Below, in pieces: positions 9,004-16,394 of a DNA stretch of 64,000 bases. The notes under the pieces were generated by a model. The model made no database searches. It was not told the origin of the DNA and saw nothing but the letters and a program-made list of their open reading frames with translations. This DNA comes from Metaruminococcus_A sp003150405 (GTDB taxonomy: Bacteria; Bacillota; Clostridia; Oscillospirales; Ruminococcaceae), in assembly GCA_902489745.1 (NCBI GenBank), contig CABUBB010000005.1, positions 96,723 to 160,722 on the forward strand, given 5' to 3'. The translations under genes were made by a program, and so were the position numbers. Position 1 is the first letter of the stretch. Each line of letters starts with the position of its first letter.

Positions 9004-10461
9004 GTGTATCAAAACTATGACGTGATTGTTGTCGGAACCGGCGTTACGGGCCTTTACTGCGCGCTCAACCTGAAGCCGGACGCAAAGGTACTGTTGCTGT
9101 GCAAACGCCAGCTCACCTTGAGCAACTCCTCTCTGGCACAGGGCGGCGTTGCTGCGGTAATAGATGAGACCGACGACAGCATCGCATCCCATCTCAACGA
9201 TTCTCTCATCGCCGGAGGATTTAAAAACAACCCCGATTCGCTCAAGCTGCTGGTTACCAAAGGCCCGGAGGAGGTCCGCAATCTTTTAAACTACGATGTA
9301 GACTTTGACCGCGACGAAGCGGGCAACATCCACCTCACACTGGAGGGCGGACATTCCAAGCCGCGCATCCTGCATCACAAGGACTGCACCGGGCGCGAAA
9401 TTGTAGAGAAGCTGCTCGCCGCTGTGCAGAAACTGCCGAACGTCACCATAATGGAAAACGCCATGGTCTGTGACCTAAAACAGACCACCCACGGCTTTTC
9501 GCTGGACGTGCTCAACGTAAAGGAAAACCAGCACGAATATTTTGCCTCTCACTACTGCCTGCTGGCGACCGGAGGCATCGGACGGGTGTATAAGTACACC
9601 ACAAACTCCAAAATCGCTACCGGGGACGGCATTACACTCGCGTACCGGCTTGGCGCCAAAATCAAAAACCTGCATCTGGTGCAGTTCCATCCCACCGCGT
9701 TTGCAAACGCCCACACCCGCGAGTGCTTCCTCATCTCGGAATCGGTCCGGGGCGAGGGCGCCTACCTGCTCAACTGCCATAAAGAGCGGTTCATGCACCG
9801 CTATGACGAGCGCCTCGAGCTTGCGCCGCGCGACGTGGTTTCTCACGCCATCATCGAAGAAGAAAAGCGCACCGGAAGCGGAGACTTTTCCCTGGATATT
9901 ACCTACAAGCCCGCGGAATTTATTCGGAACCGTTTTCCCATGATCTACAAAAACCTTATGGATCAGGGCTACGATATGACCAAAGACCTCATCCCCGTCT
10001 ACCCCTGCCAGCATTACCTGATGGGCGGTATCGACGTGGATTTAAACAGCGAAACCACCATTGACGGCCTTTATGCCGCCGGGGAATGTTCCCATACCGG
10101 CGTGCACGGCAACAACCGCCTCGCGAGCAACTCGTTGCTGGAGGCGCTGGTCTTCTCCAAACAGGCGGCGCTGGATATGAACAAACGCCTTTCCGGCGAT
10201 CTGCCGGAGATTGTGCCTTACGGCTTTACGCCGGATGAGAGCACCACCGAACTCCCGGCAGGGATCCGTACCGAGGTGCGCAGCATTATGCAGCGGGCGC
10301 ATTTTGTGGTGCCGAACCCGGCAGAAGCCCTGCACGGTTTTGAGCGGCTGCGGGAGCTCAAACATTTCCTGGACGACGGCGGTTTTAAGGTCACGCCGGA
10401 CTTCATTGAAGCCCGTTCCCTGACCACAGTTGGCTACCTGATGCTCAAAGAAGTCATTTAA
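9004..10461 (+). CDS. nadB: L-aspartate oxidase
   Basis: NadB oxidises L-aspartate to iminoaspartate, the first step of de novo NAD synthesis. FAD-binding VIVVGTGVTGLYCAL lies at the N-terminus. Family motifs NSSLAQGGVAA, HHKDCTGREIVEKL, LVQFHPTAF, ESVRGEGAYL and AAGECSHTGVHGNNRLASNSLLEA all follow. I chose the GTG at 9004, giving 485 residues, because GAGGG lies 8 nt upstream and the Rossmann motif begins a few residues later; a more upstream ATG would add 39 unrelated residues. nadC follows after 13 bp. A TATACT near 8909 may be the -10 of its promoter. nadA is not in the window. Confidence 0.95.
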   Translation: MYQNYDVIVVGTGVTGLYCALNLKPDAKVLLLCKRQLTLSNSSLAQGGVAAVIDETDDSIASHLNDSLIAGGFKNNPDSLKLLVTKGPEEVRNLLNYDVDFDRDEAGNIHLTLEGGHSKPRILHHKDCTGREIVEKLLAAVQKLPNVTIMENAMVCDLKQTTHGFSLDVLNVKENQHEYFASHYCLLATGGIGRVYKYTTNSKIATGDGITLAYRLGAKIKNLHLVQFHPTAFANAHTRECFLISESVRGEGAYLLNCHKERFMHRYDERLELAPRDVVSHAIIEEEKRTGSGDFSLDITYKPAEFIRNRFPMIYKNLMDQGYDMTKDLIPVYPCQHYLMGGIDVDLNSETTIDGLYAAGECSHTGVHGNNRLASNSLLEALVFSKQAALDMNKRLSGDLPEIVPYGFTPDESTTELPAGIRTEVRSIMQRAHFVVPNPAEALHGFERLRELKHFLDDGGFKVTPDFIEARSLTTVGYLMLKEVI

Positions 10462-10474
10462 CGGAGGGATTTTC

Positions 10475-11320
10475 GTGAAATTACCGCAGTTTTATATTGA
10501 CGATTTAATTAAGCGCGCCATCTCGGAGGATATCAACTACATAGATGTCACCACCGACTATCTTGTACCGGAGGACAGTATCTCCACTGCGCGGCTCATC
10601 TCCAAGGACAAGGGGATTGTCGCCGGGATCGAAATTGGCATGCGGGTTTTCGAACTGCTGGACAACAGCGTTGCATACAGCATTTACAAGCCGGACGGCT
10701 CTGCCGTCTCCAAAGGCGATGTCATTGCAGAAATCAAAGGGAGTACCGCCACCCTGCTCAAGGGAGAGCGCACCGCTTTGAACCTGATGCAGCACATGTC
10801 CGGCATTGCAACCGCAACCAACCGGTGCGTCAGGCTCATTGAGGGAACCCGCGCCACCATTGCAGAAACCCGCAAAACCCTGCCGGGCCTGCGCCCGCTC
10901 CAAAAATATGCCGTCGTGGTCGGCGGAGGTGTTAATCACCGCTACAACCTGAGCGACGCCGCCATGCTCAAGGACAACCACATCGACGCCTACGGCTCGC
11001 TCACCAAAGCGGTTGAGGCGCTTCGTTCCAAGGTTGGCCACATGGTCAAAATTGAGGTAGAAACCCGCAGCCTGGAAGAACTGGAAGAGGCACTCGCTGT
11101 TGGGGCGGACGTAATCATGCTCGACAATATGGACTGCCCAACCATGAAAAAGGCGGTTGAAATCACCGGCGGACGCGCCAAACTGGAGGCGTCCGGCAAT
11201 ATTACCCATGACAACATCCGTGAAGTCGCTGAAACCGGGGTGGACATCATCTCGCTCGGCGCGCTGACTCATTCGGTCAAATGCTTTGATATTTCCATGC
11301 AAATTCAAAGCGAATTATAA
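10475..11320 (+). CDS. nadC: Nicotinate-nucleotide pyrophosphorylase (carboxylating)
   Basis: NadC converts quinolinate and PRPP to nicotinate mononucleotide with loss of CO2. The 281 residues are normal length. Motifs include RTALNLMQHMSGIAT, ETRKTLPGLRPLQKYAVVVGGGVNHR, MLKDNHI and IMLDNMD, with ISLGALTHS near the C-terminus. The GTG start is preceded by GGAGGG. It forms a two-gene unit with nadB and is closed by a strong terminator. The partner nadA must be elsewhere or absent. Confidence 0.96.
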   Translation: MKLPQFYIDDLIKRAISEDINYIDVTTDYLVPEDSISTARLISKDKGIVAGIEIGMRVFELLDNSVAYSIYKPDGSAVSKGDVIAEIKGSTATLLKGERTALNLMQHMSGIATATNRCVRLIEGTRATIAETRKTLPGLRPLQKYAVVVGGGVNHRYNLSDAAMLKDNHIDAYGSLTKAVEALRSKVGHMVKIEVETRSLEELEEALAVGADVIMLDNMDCPTMKKAVEITGGRAKLEASGNITHDNIREVAETGVDIISLGALTHSVKCFDISMQIQSEL

Positions 11321-11389
11321 GGAATCCTCAGAATTTTGCCCGGTCAACCAAATTGCAAGAAATCCGGGTTTTGCAGCACCATGGACCCA

Positions 11390-11426
11390 ATCACCGGCGA
11401 AAAACTCTTTTTGCCGGTGATTTTTT
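11390..11426 (+). terminator. Intrinsic terminator of nadBC
   Basis: ATCACCGGC pairs perfectly with GCCGGTGAT across a 14-nt loop, followed by a run of T residues. Confidence 0.9.
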
Positions 11427-11462
11427 GAAATAAGCCGGAATAAAAAACAAGGAGATGTAAAA

Positions 11463-11741
11463 ATGACGCTCAAAGAATTCAGAGCCAAAAGCAAGCAGGA
11501 AAAAACGCAGGGCTACCGTTACAGCCTTAGTGGGACTATTATTGCTTCCGTTGCCCTTGTTCTTGTCGTTGCCACCCTTTTAGCAGACAGCAATACCCAG
11601 ATGTTCCTCTATTTGTATCCACTCCAACTGGTCATTTACGCTATTGGCCTATGTCTGGCCATTATTGGAATGATTTTGGGGCTCATTGGCGACTCCAAAA
11701 TCAAAAAAGATTACAGAGAATTTCAAAACTCCCAGCAGTAA
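11463..11741 (+). CDS. Small two-helix membrane protein of unknown function
   Basis: The 92-residue product begins with a basic, charged stretch (about residues 1-22). Two strongly hydrophobic helices follow at about 23-41 and 49-74, then a charged tail KIKKDYREFQNSQQ. AAGGAGATG lies just upstream of the ATG, so translation is credible. It is bounded by the nadBC terminator and a bidirectional terminator, making a one-gene unit. I do not recognise the family. Confidence 0.7.
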   Translation: MTLKEFRAKSKQEKTQGYRYSLSGTIIASVALVLVVATLLADSNTQMFLYLYPLQLVIYAIGLCLAIIGMILGLIGDSKIKKDYREFQNSQQ

Positions 11742-11771
11742 TTGCTGTTTGCGGCTTGTTTCAACCAGCAA

Positions 11772-11808
11772 AAATAAAGTGCTGACCGAATTGGTTAGCA
11801 CTTTATTT
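11772..11808. terminator. Bidirectional terminator between convergent genes
   Basis: AAATAAAGTGCT..ACC pairs with GGT..AGCACTTTATTT, with A/T runs on both sides. It serves the small membrane protein gene on the plus strand. On the minus strand it contains the last codons and stop of the TPR protein gene (stop at 11795-11797). Confidence 0.88.
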
Positions 11809-12673
11809 TTGGTATTTGCCTCACCGGCTCAGTTGTTTCGACAATCTTCTTCTGTTCAGCAATAGCGTTCAAATGAGCCTGTATCTGCGCAAGAGCCTGT
11901 TCCGGCTCTTGGTACCCTCCGTTTACCGCAATACGGTAATGCTCCAGCGCCTCCTGCTGCTTTCCAAGCGCTGCCAAACTGAGCGCGTAATTCATATGCA
12001 TTACCGGCTGGTCCGGGAGTTCGGCAACAGCACGTGCAAACAAGGAGTTTGCTTTTTCATAATCTCCGCTTCTGTAATAATAGTCCGCCATCTTATTGTA
12101 AGCAAAGGCGTTTCTCGGGTTGTACGCTAACGCATTCTGACAACAGGCAAGGGCCTCATTTGGGCGATTGAGCGTAAAGTATACCGTTGCCAGATTGGAC
12201 CACGCCTGATCAAACGAAGAATCCGAATCCACCGCCTTCTGAAAATATTCCAGCGCTTTCCCCAGCCGTTGCTCATCCAGGGAAGAACAGCCTATGTAAA
12301 ACTGAATGCGCGCCTTTGCAGCCGGGAGTTTAGCCGCCTTTTCCGCTTTGATTAAATAATGATTGGCATTGGAAAACTGGTCGGTTGCCCATGCGCAGTA
12401 GCCTTTATAAAACAAACGCTTCGCCCGCGGTTCTTCGTCAAAATAAGAACCGGACGCCTGCTGAAACCCCTGCCTGACCCGGTCTTTTGCCGCACGATCC
12501 ACCGAGCTGTAAAAGGTGCTTGCCAATCCAACGGCACCGGCGGAAAATGGGAGCAGGGCTTTGAGAAAAATTGAGACATCGCCCCGCTCAAAATATCCCG
12601 CTACGGCTATACCCACGCTCAGCAACAGGATGACAGAAAACAGGAGCCGGCGGAATAACAGACGCTTGTCCAT
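11795..12673 (-). CDS. Membrane-anchored TPR protein
   Basis: The 292-residue protein has two hydrophobic helices near the N-terminus (about 8-27 and 35-55). Tandem tetratricopeptide repeats run from about residue 85 to 265, for example GKALEYFQKAVDSDSSFDQAWSNLATVYFTL read as successive helix pairs, NEALACCQNALAYNPRNAFAYN and YEKANSLFARAVAELPDQPVM. TPRs are protein-interaction scaffolds, so it probably holds a partner at the membrane. The partner and role are unknown. It is a single gene; its stop codon lies inside the shared terminator. Confidence 0.8.
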   Translation of the reverse strand: MDKRLLFRRLLFSVILLLSVGIAVAGYFERGDVSIFLKALLPFSAGAVGLASTFYSSVDRAAKDRVRQGFQQASGSYFDEEPRAKRLFYKGYCAWATDQFSNANHYLIKAEKAAKLPAAKARIQFYIGCSSLDEQRLGKALEYFQKAVDSDSSFDQAWSNLATVYFTLNRPNEALACCQNALAYNPRNAFAYNKMADYYYRSGDYEKANSLFARAVAELPDQPVMHMNYALSLAALGKQQEALEHYRIAVNGGYQEPEQALAQIQAHLNAIAEQKKIVETTEPVRQIPKIKC

Positions 12674-12782
12674 TTTATCATGCTCCTTTGCCGCTTTCTT
12701 CTATAGATCCCATTGTAACAGAAGTATACCACAAACACAACCCATTGTGCGGCCGGCATTTCTTCGCATTCCGCCAGCAAAT

Positions 12783-12813
12783 AAAAAGCCCTCTCTTCGC
12801 CTGAGGGCTTTTT
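12783..12813. terminator. Bidirectional terminator
   Basis: AAAAAGCCCTC pairs perfectly with GAGGGCTTTTT around a 9-nt loop. It ends the minus-strand operon 14023-12812 and abuts that operon's last stop codon. Confidence 0.88.
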
Positions 12814-13270
12814 AAATGAGCATATAAAAAACTGCCATAATCAGGGTGGTATCCGCACCTTCGTTGATGAGCAGCAGCAAAAGGCCAATAAGGATGAGCT
12901 GGTCGCTTTCCAGTCCCAGCCGACTAATGATCCCTTCCAGCGCGCCGGAGGTAAACGGCAGCTCCAAACCGCTGCTCTGCCCCTGCGGTGCTGGAGAATG
13001 CTGCACTGGGCGCTGATTTTGCGGCGAATGGGCCTGCCCGCCGGAACTCGGCCGCTGCGGTGCCTGCTGCGTTCCCGGTCCTGAATGTTGTCCGCCGCGG
13101 CCGCCGTTTGGCCGGTTTTGTGTTCCCTGTGCAGGACGGTTCCCGGCGGAGTTGGCGCCGCCGCTGCGGTGCAGCCGCTCATTGGCCCGCCGCTGCATCT
13201 CCATTACACGGCGAATGGCGTCCTGCTGCATGGAGCGCATCTCCGAATAGGTGTATCCTTGTTCCGGCAC
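12812..13270 (-). CDS. Unknown protein with G/P/Q-rich centre and hydrophobic C-terminus
   Basis: Third gene of a compact minus-strand operon, 152 residues, GTG start 2 bp after the previous stop. Residues 1-35 are a charged helix (YSEMRSMQQDAIRRVMEMQRR). Residues about 36-103 are low-complexity G, P, Q, N, S and R and probably disordered. Residues 104-152 are hydrophobic, including LILIGLLLLLINEGADTTLI, possibly a membrane-dipping helical hairpin. No catalytic motif is visible. C-terminal motifs of this kind occur in clostridial hypothetical proteins, but I cannot name the family. Expression is supported by the operon and terminator. Confidence 0.65.
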   Translation of the reverse strand: MPEQGYTYSEMRSMQQDAIRRVMEMQRRANERLHRSGGANSAGNRPAQGTQNRPNGGRGGQHSGPGTQQAPQRPSSGGQAHSPQNQRPVQHSPAPQGQSSGLELPFTSGALEGIISRLGLESDQLILIGLLLLLINEGADTTLIMAVFYMLI

Positions 13271-13272
13271 CG

Positions 13273-13776
13273 TTAATCACCACCAAATAAATTGCCAAGA
13301 ATTCCGCTCTCCTTCAACGCCGGCAGCATGGAAACCAGCTGCATCAGCCGCAGGGCTTCATCTGCACGGTGCTGGCGCTCCGGCTTGAGATGCGGCTTAA
13401 TGGCACGCACGAGCGCGGTGTTTTTGTCGTCTTTTTTCATGGACTGCATAACCTGCCACATCTTCATCAGCGCGCCAATGTCCAGCCCGCCGAGGTCGAA
13501 GCCGCCGGACTGCGGCTCCTCCTGTTTCGGCTGGTTCTGGGGGCTTTGACCCAACAGTGCACTGAGCGCGCCTAAATTTAAGCCGCTCAGGTCAAGCCCG
13601 GCAGGCTTCGATTCCTCTTTAGGAGGCGCGGAGGCATTTTGGCCAAGCAATGAACCAATGGCGTTTAAGTCGAGCTTCTGATCCTGTCCGCCCAACATCC
13701 CTGCAAGATTTTTCAGGTTCTCCTGTCCTTCGCTGCTGCTTAAAACATCCTGCAGTTTCGCCATCAGGTCATCCAT
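13273..13776 (-). CDS. Unknown repeat-containing helical protein
   Basis: Second gene of the operon, 167 residues. A helical N-terminus (about 1-30) is followed by three imperfect repeats starting LDLNAIGSLLGQ (about 36), LDLSGLNLGALSALLGQ (about 64) and FDLGGLDIGALMKMW (about 96), joined by P/Q/E/S-rich linkers. The C-terminal helical region (about 119-160) includes IKPHLKPERQHRADEALRLM and ends GNLFGGD. The ribosome-binding site AAGGGG lies inside the end of the upstream gene, and the gap is 4 bp. I do not recognise a named family or activity. Confidence 0.7.
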   Translation of the reverse strand: MDDLMAKLQDVLSSSEGQENLKNLAGMLGGQDQKLDLNAIGSLLGQNASAPPKEESKPAGLDLSGLNLGALSALLGQSPQNQPKQEEPQSGGFDLGGLDIGALMKMWQVMQSMKKDDKNTALVRAIKPHLKPERQHRADEALRLMQLVSMLPALKESGILGNLFGGD

Positions 13777-13780
13777 GCCC

Positions 13781-14023
13781 TCACCCCTTCATCAGTTTTT
13801 TTATAAGCTCCTGTGCGTCGGGAGAGCGCATCAGTTTTTCAGCCATTTCCTGGCTGCTGAGCGCTTTTTTCAGTGTATCGTTATTGGTGGAAGCCTTTTT
13901 CAGCAGCTCCTCACCCTTGCCGCTTTCCAGCGTTTTACGCAGAGTCTCCGGGTCGGTCCCCAGCTTTTTGCCTGCCATTTTGAGCAGCATGCCAAGCTGC
14001 GCTTCCGAAAGTTCCTTTGCCAT
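13781..14023 (-). CDS. Unknown small helical protein, first gene of three-gene operon
   Basis: The 80-residue product is all predicted helix, lysine-rich and highly charged, with no signal peptide or metal site (MAKELSEAQLGMLLKMAGKK at the start, ELIKKLMKG at the end). The ATG at 14023 is preferred because GAGGG precedes it by 8 nt; an ATG five codons upstream has no site. The next gene starts 4 bp after the stop, so the products are probably made together. It is divergent from the phosphoesterase gene at 14110. Function unknown. Confidence 0.65.
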   Translation of the reverse strand: MAKELSEAQLGMLLKMAGKKLGTDPETLRKTLESGKGEELLKKASTNNDTLKKALSSQEMAEKLMRSPDAQELIKKLMKG

Positions 14024-14109
14024 TGGGGCATCCCTCATTTCATAAAGCTATTCCCTATATTCTATTTCTATGATACAATAAATGTGAATAGTACCGGGGA
14101 GGTTTTTGC

Positions 14110-14595
14110 ATGAGGATTGTCGTATTGTCGGACACCCACCGCGATTTTACCGCCGCGCATGAAATTGTGAAGCGGTACCTGCACCAAGCGGATGCGTTTA
14201 TCCATTTGGGCGACGGGGAGGACGAATGGGAGGATATTTGCAGCCTTTATCCCGGCCACGCCTTCTACTACGTCCGAGGCAACTGCGACTTTCATTCTGG
14301 CGCCAAACCCTTTGGCGTGTTGAGCTGCGAAAACGGCCATAAAATTTTTTTCACCCACGGGCACCTGTACCACGTCAAAGCCTCGCTGGACGGCCTTGAG
14401 CGCGCCGCGCGGGACAACGGCTGCGACATTGCCCTGTTCGGCCACACCCATATGGCGGACAATTTTTATGACGACGGGCTTTATGTCATGAACCCCGGAA
14501 GCCCTTCCCAGCCACGCGGATCAAAACCGGGCTACGGGATTGTGGATATCACCACAGCCGGTGTTGTCTGCAACAATGTTGTCTGGCACCGTTGA
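14110..14595 (+). CDS. YfcE/MJ0936-family metallophosphoesterase
   Basis: A small calcineurin-like phosphodiesterase of 161 residues. The metal ligands are all present: SDTH at 8-11, HLGDGEDE at about 36, VRGNCDF at about 58, FFTHGHLYH at about 82 and GHTHMAD at about 116. Relatives hydrolyse bis-pNPP and related phosphodiesters; the natural substrate is usually unknown. GGGGAGG precedes the ATG. It is divergently transcribed from the three-gene unknown operon and lacks a clear terminator before the small reading frames that follow. Confidence 0.88.
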   Translation: MRIVVLSDTHRDFTAAHEIVKRYLHQADAFIHLGDGEDEWEDICSLYPGHAFYYVRGNCDFHSGAKPFGVLSCENGHKIFFTHGHLYHVKASLDGLERAARDNGCDIALFGHTHMADNFYDDGLYVMNPGSPSQPRGSKPGYGIVDITTAGVVCNNVVWHR

Positions 14596-14924
14596 ACTCT
14601 ATCGGCCTTCAAGGAGGATGCCATGAGACCGCCGCGACGCAAACAGCCATCTGGAGCCGTCCAGAGACTGGATGAACAATCCAAACGGCCTCTGTTTTTT
14701 CAAAGGCTGCTATCGTGCGTTCTTTCAGCATTATCCTTATGCGCCTAAACAAGATCCCATGCATCGGGGACATGCTGGAGCACCAACTTTATTCACCGAA
14801 AGTCCCCATACCGGAGCATCCTTATGAGGATGACGACAGCTATTTCCGCAGCGCTTTCTGACACAGCAGGCGTACACCGACAAATATTAACCGGCATTCT
14901 GCCGGTACGATAAGGAGAATCAAT
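14596..14924 (+). other. Gap with two overlapping small reading frames and a hairpin before pyrE
   Basis: AAGGAGG precedes an ATG at 14623 that opens a 41-codon frame ending at 14748 (MRPPRRKQPSG..., basic, hydrophobic end). A second frame starts at ATG 14739 and runs 40 codons to 14861 with an acidic tail (HPYEDDDSYF). The two overlap by 10 nt in different frames, so they could be two small genes, one gene with a frameshift, or chance. A perfect hairpin ACCGGCA-TTC-TGCCGGT lies at 14890-14906, just ahead of the pyrE ribosome-binding site. None resembles a family I know. Confidence 0.35.
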
Positions 14925-15599
14925 ATGGAAGCATACAAACAAGAATTTATTGAGTTTATGGTGCAGAGCGATGTGCTCCGCTTTGGGGATTTTACCCTGA
15001 AAAGCGGTCGTAAGTCCCCGTTTTTTATGAACGCGGGCGGCTATGTCACCGGCACCCAGCTTCGCAAGCTGGGCGAATACTACGCCAAGGCTATCCATGA
15101 CAATTTCGGGCTGGATTTTGACGTCCTCTTTGGGCCTGCCTATAAAGGCATTCCGCTCGCAGTTACCACCACAATGGCCATCAGCGAACTGTACGGCAAG
15201 GATATTAAATACTGCTCCAACCGCAAGGAGGCCAAGGATCACGGCGATGCCGGCATCCTGCTCGGCAGCCCCATCAAGGATGGCGACCGGGTTGTCATCA
15301 TTGAGGACGTCACCACCTCCGGCAAATCCATTGAGGAAACCTTCCCCATCATCAAAGCACAGGGGAAAGTTGAAATCAAAGGCCTCATGGTTTCCCTCAA
15401 CCGAATGGAGCGCGGAAAGGGTGATAAAGGCGCACTGGATGAAATTAAGGGGCTGTACGGCTTCCCAACAGCAGCCATTGTCAGCATGGCGGATGTTGTG
15501 GAACACCTTTACAATCGGGAATGCCAAGGCAAAATCGTCATTGATGACGCCATTAAGGCCGCGATTGACGCCTACTATGAGCAATACGGGGCAAAATAG
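14925..15599 (+). CDS. pyrE: Orotate phosphoribosyltransferase
   Basis: PyrE condenses orotate with PRPP to orotidine 5'-phosphate in pyrimidine synthesis. The PRPP-binding motif VVIIEDVTTSGKS is at about residues 123-135. LKSGRKSPFFMNAG near 25-38 and FGPAYKGIPLA near 69-79 are typical. The 224 residues match the longer clostridial form. AAGGAG precedes the ATG. It is not next to other pyr genes here. A small hairpin at 14890-14906 lies beside the ribosome-binding site and could affect translation, which is inference. Confidence 0.95.
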   Translation: MEAYKQEFIEFMVQSDVLRFGDFTLKSGRKSPFFMNAGGYVTGTQLRKLGEYYAKAIHDNFGLDFDVLFGPAYKGIPLAVTTTMAISELYGKDIKYCSNRKEAKDHGDAGILLGSPIKDGDRVVIIEDVTTSGKSIEETFPIIKAQGKVEIKGLMVSLNRMERGKGDKGALDEIKGLYGFPTAAIVSMADVVEHLYNRECQGKIVIDDAIKAAIDAYYEQYGAK

Positions 15600-15655
15600 G
15601 CTTTGATAAAGCATACGTGTCATTTTACTTACTTTTTAAGAAGGAGGAAACTTAT

Positions 15656-16072
15656 ATGAAAAAATGGATCACCATGGTAATTCTTTGCCTGCTCACACTA
15701 TGCTCCTGCCAAGTCACTCCTCCCGAACCGCAGAATCAAATTGTCCTCGCCATCCAAAACCAATGCGAGGAGGATATTTACGGGCTGCACTGCGAGTATT
15801 CCTTTGACGGAAAACCCTATGGTGGGCAGACAGTTTCCCAGGACACCCCTTTCCCACAGGAAGAAACCATAAATATTATCTTTACCCCTTCCGACATTTC
15901 CATGGACGTAGACCTCTCCACCGCTCAGTTTGAATTCTACGTGGTGCTGGAAGACAAGCAGGAAATGCCTGCCGGGGAACCGGTTTTACTCGCTGTGGAA
16001 TACGGGAACACCTATCCCTTTGTTTTATCCGGAAACGAGCAGGACGGCTTTACTCTTACTCAAGCATCTTAG
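15656..16072 (+). CDS. Small lipoprotein of unknown function
   Basis: The 138-residue product starts MKKWITMVILCLLTLCSC. The basic start, hydrophobic core and cysteine at about residue 18 form a signal peptidase II lipobox (LCSC), so a membrane-anchored surface protein is likely. The rest (about residues 25-138) alternates beta-type segments and is acidic. AAGGAGG precedes the ATG at 15656; an in-frame upstream ATG lacks such a site. It follows pyrE by 56 bp and could be co-transcribed. I do not recognise the family. Confidence 0.7.
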   Translation: MKKWITMVILCLLTLCSCQVTPPEPQNQIVLAIQNQCEEDIYGLHCEYSFDGKPYGGQTVSQDTPFPQEETINIIFTPSDISMDVDLSTAQFEFYVVLEDKQEMPAGEPVLLAVEYGNTYPFVLSGNEQDGFTLTQAS

Positions 16073-16349
16073 CTTAATTTCGTGTACAGCTTCAAACCGG
16101 TGCTAAAAAATGCAAGCACATAAAGGCGGAGTAATTGGGGCTACGCGACAAGTATAATCGTTGCGGCAACCCTGTCCTGTCGGTTCCTTTTGCTTCTCCT
16201 ACGAGAATAAGAGGAACAACGGGGCAGTCCGCTGCCTGGTTTGGCAAAAATCCCCCTTAAATGTAAAGCAACGGCGAATTTTCAGATGAAACACCGCTGT
16301 ATTACTGTTTTCAATCCAATTTCATCCGTTATGAAACACGTATGCTGAA
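16073..16349. other. Non-coding gap with possible RNA structure
   Basis: No credible gene is visible. GCGAC can pair with GTTGC, GGCAG with CTGCC (GGCAGTCCGCTGCC near 16215-16230), and GGGG near 16137 with CCCC near 16252, so a folded RNA of about 120 nt is possible on either strand. No known riboswitch, 6S, SRP or tmRNA motif was recognised. Confidence 0.25.
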
Positions 16350-16384
16350 AAAAGCAGGCTGTCATAAGATGACAGCCTGCTTTT
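16350..16384. terminator. Bidirectional terminator between the lipoprotein gene and cysS
   Basis: GCAGGCTGTCAT pairs perfectly with ATGACAGCCTGC around a 3-nt loop, with A-run and T-run flanks. It closes cysE-cysS on the minus strand. Confidence 0.9.
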
Positions 16385-16394
16385 GGCTTCTAAC

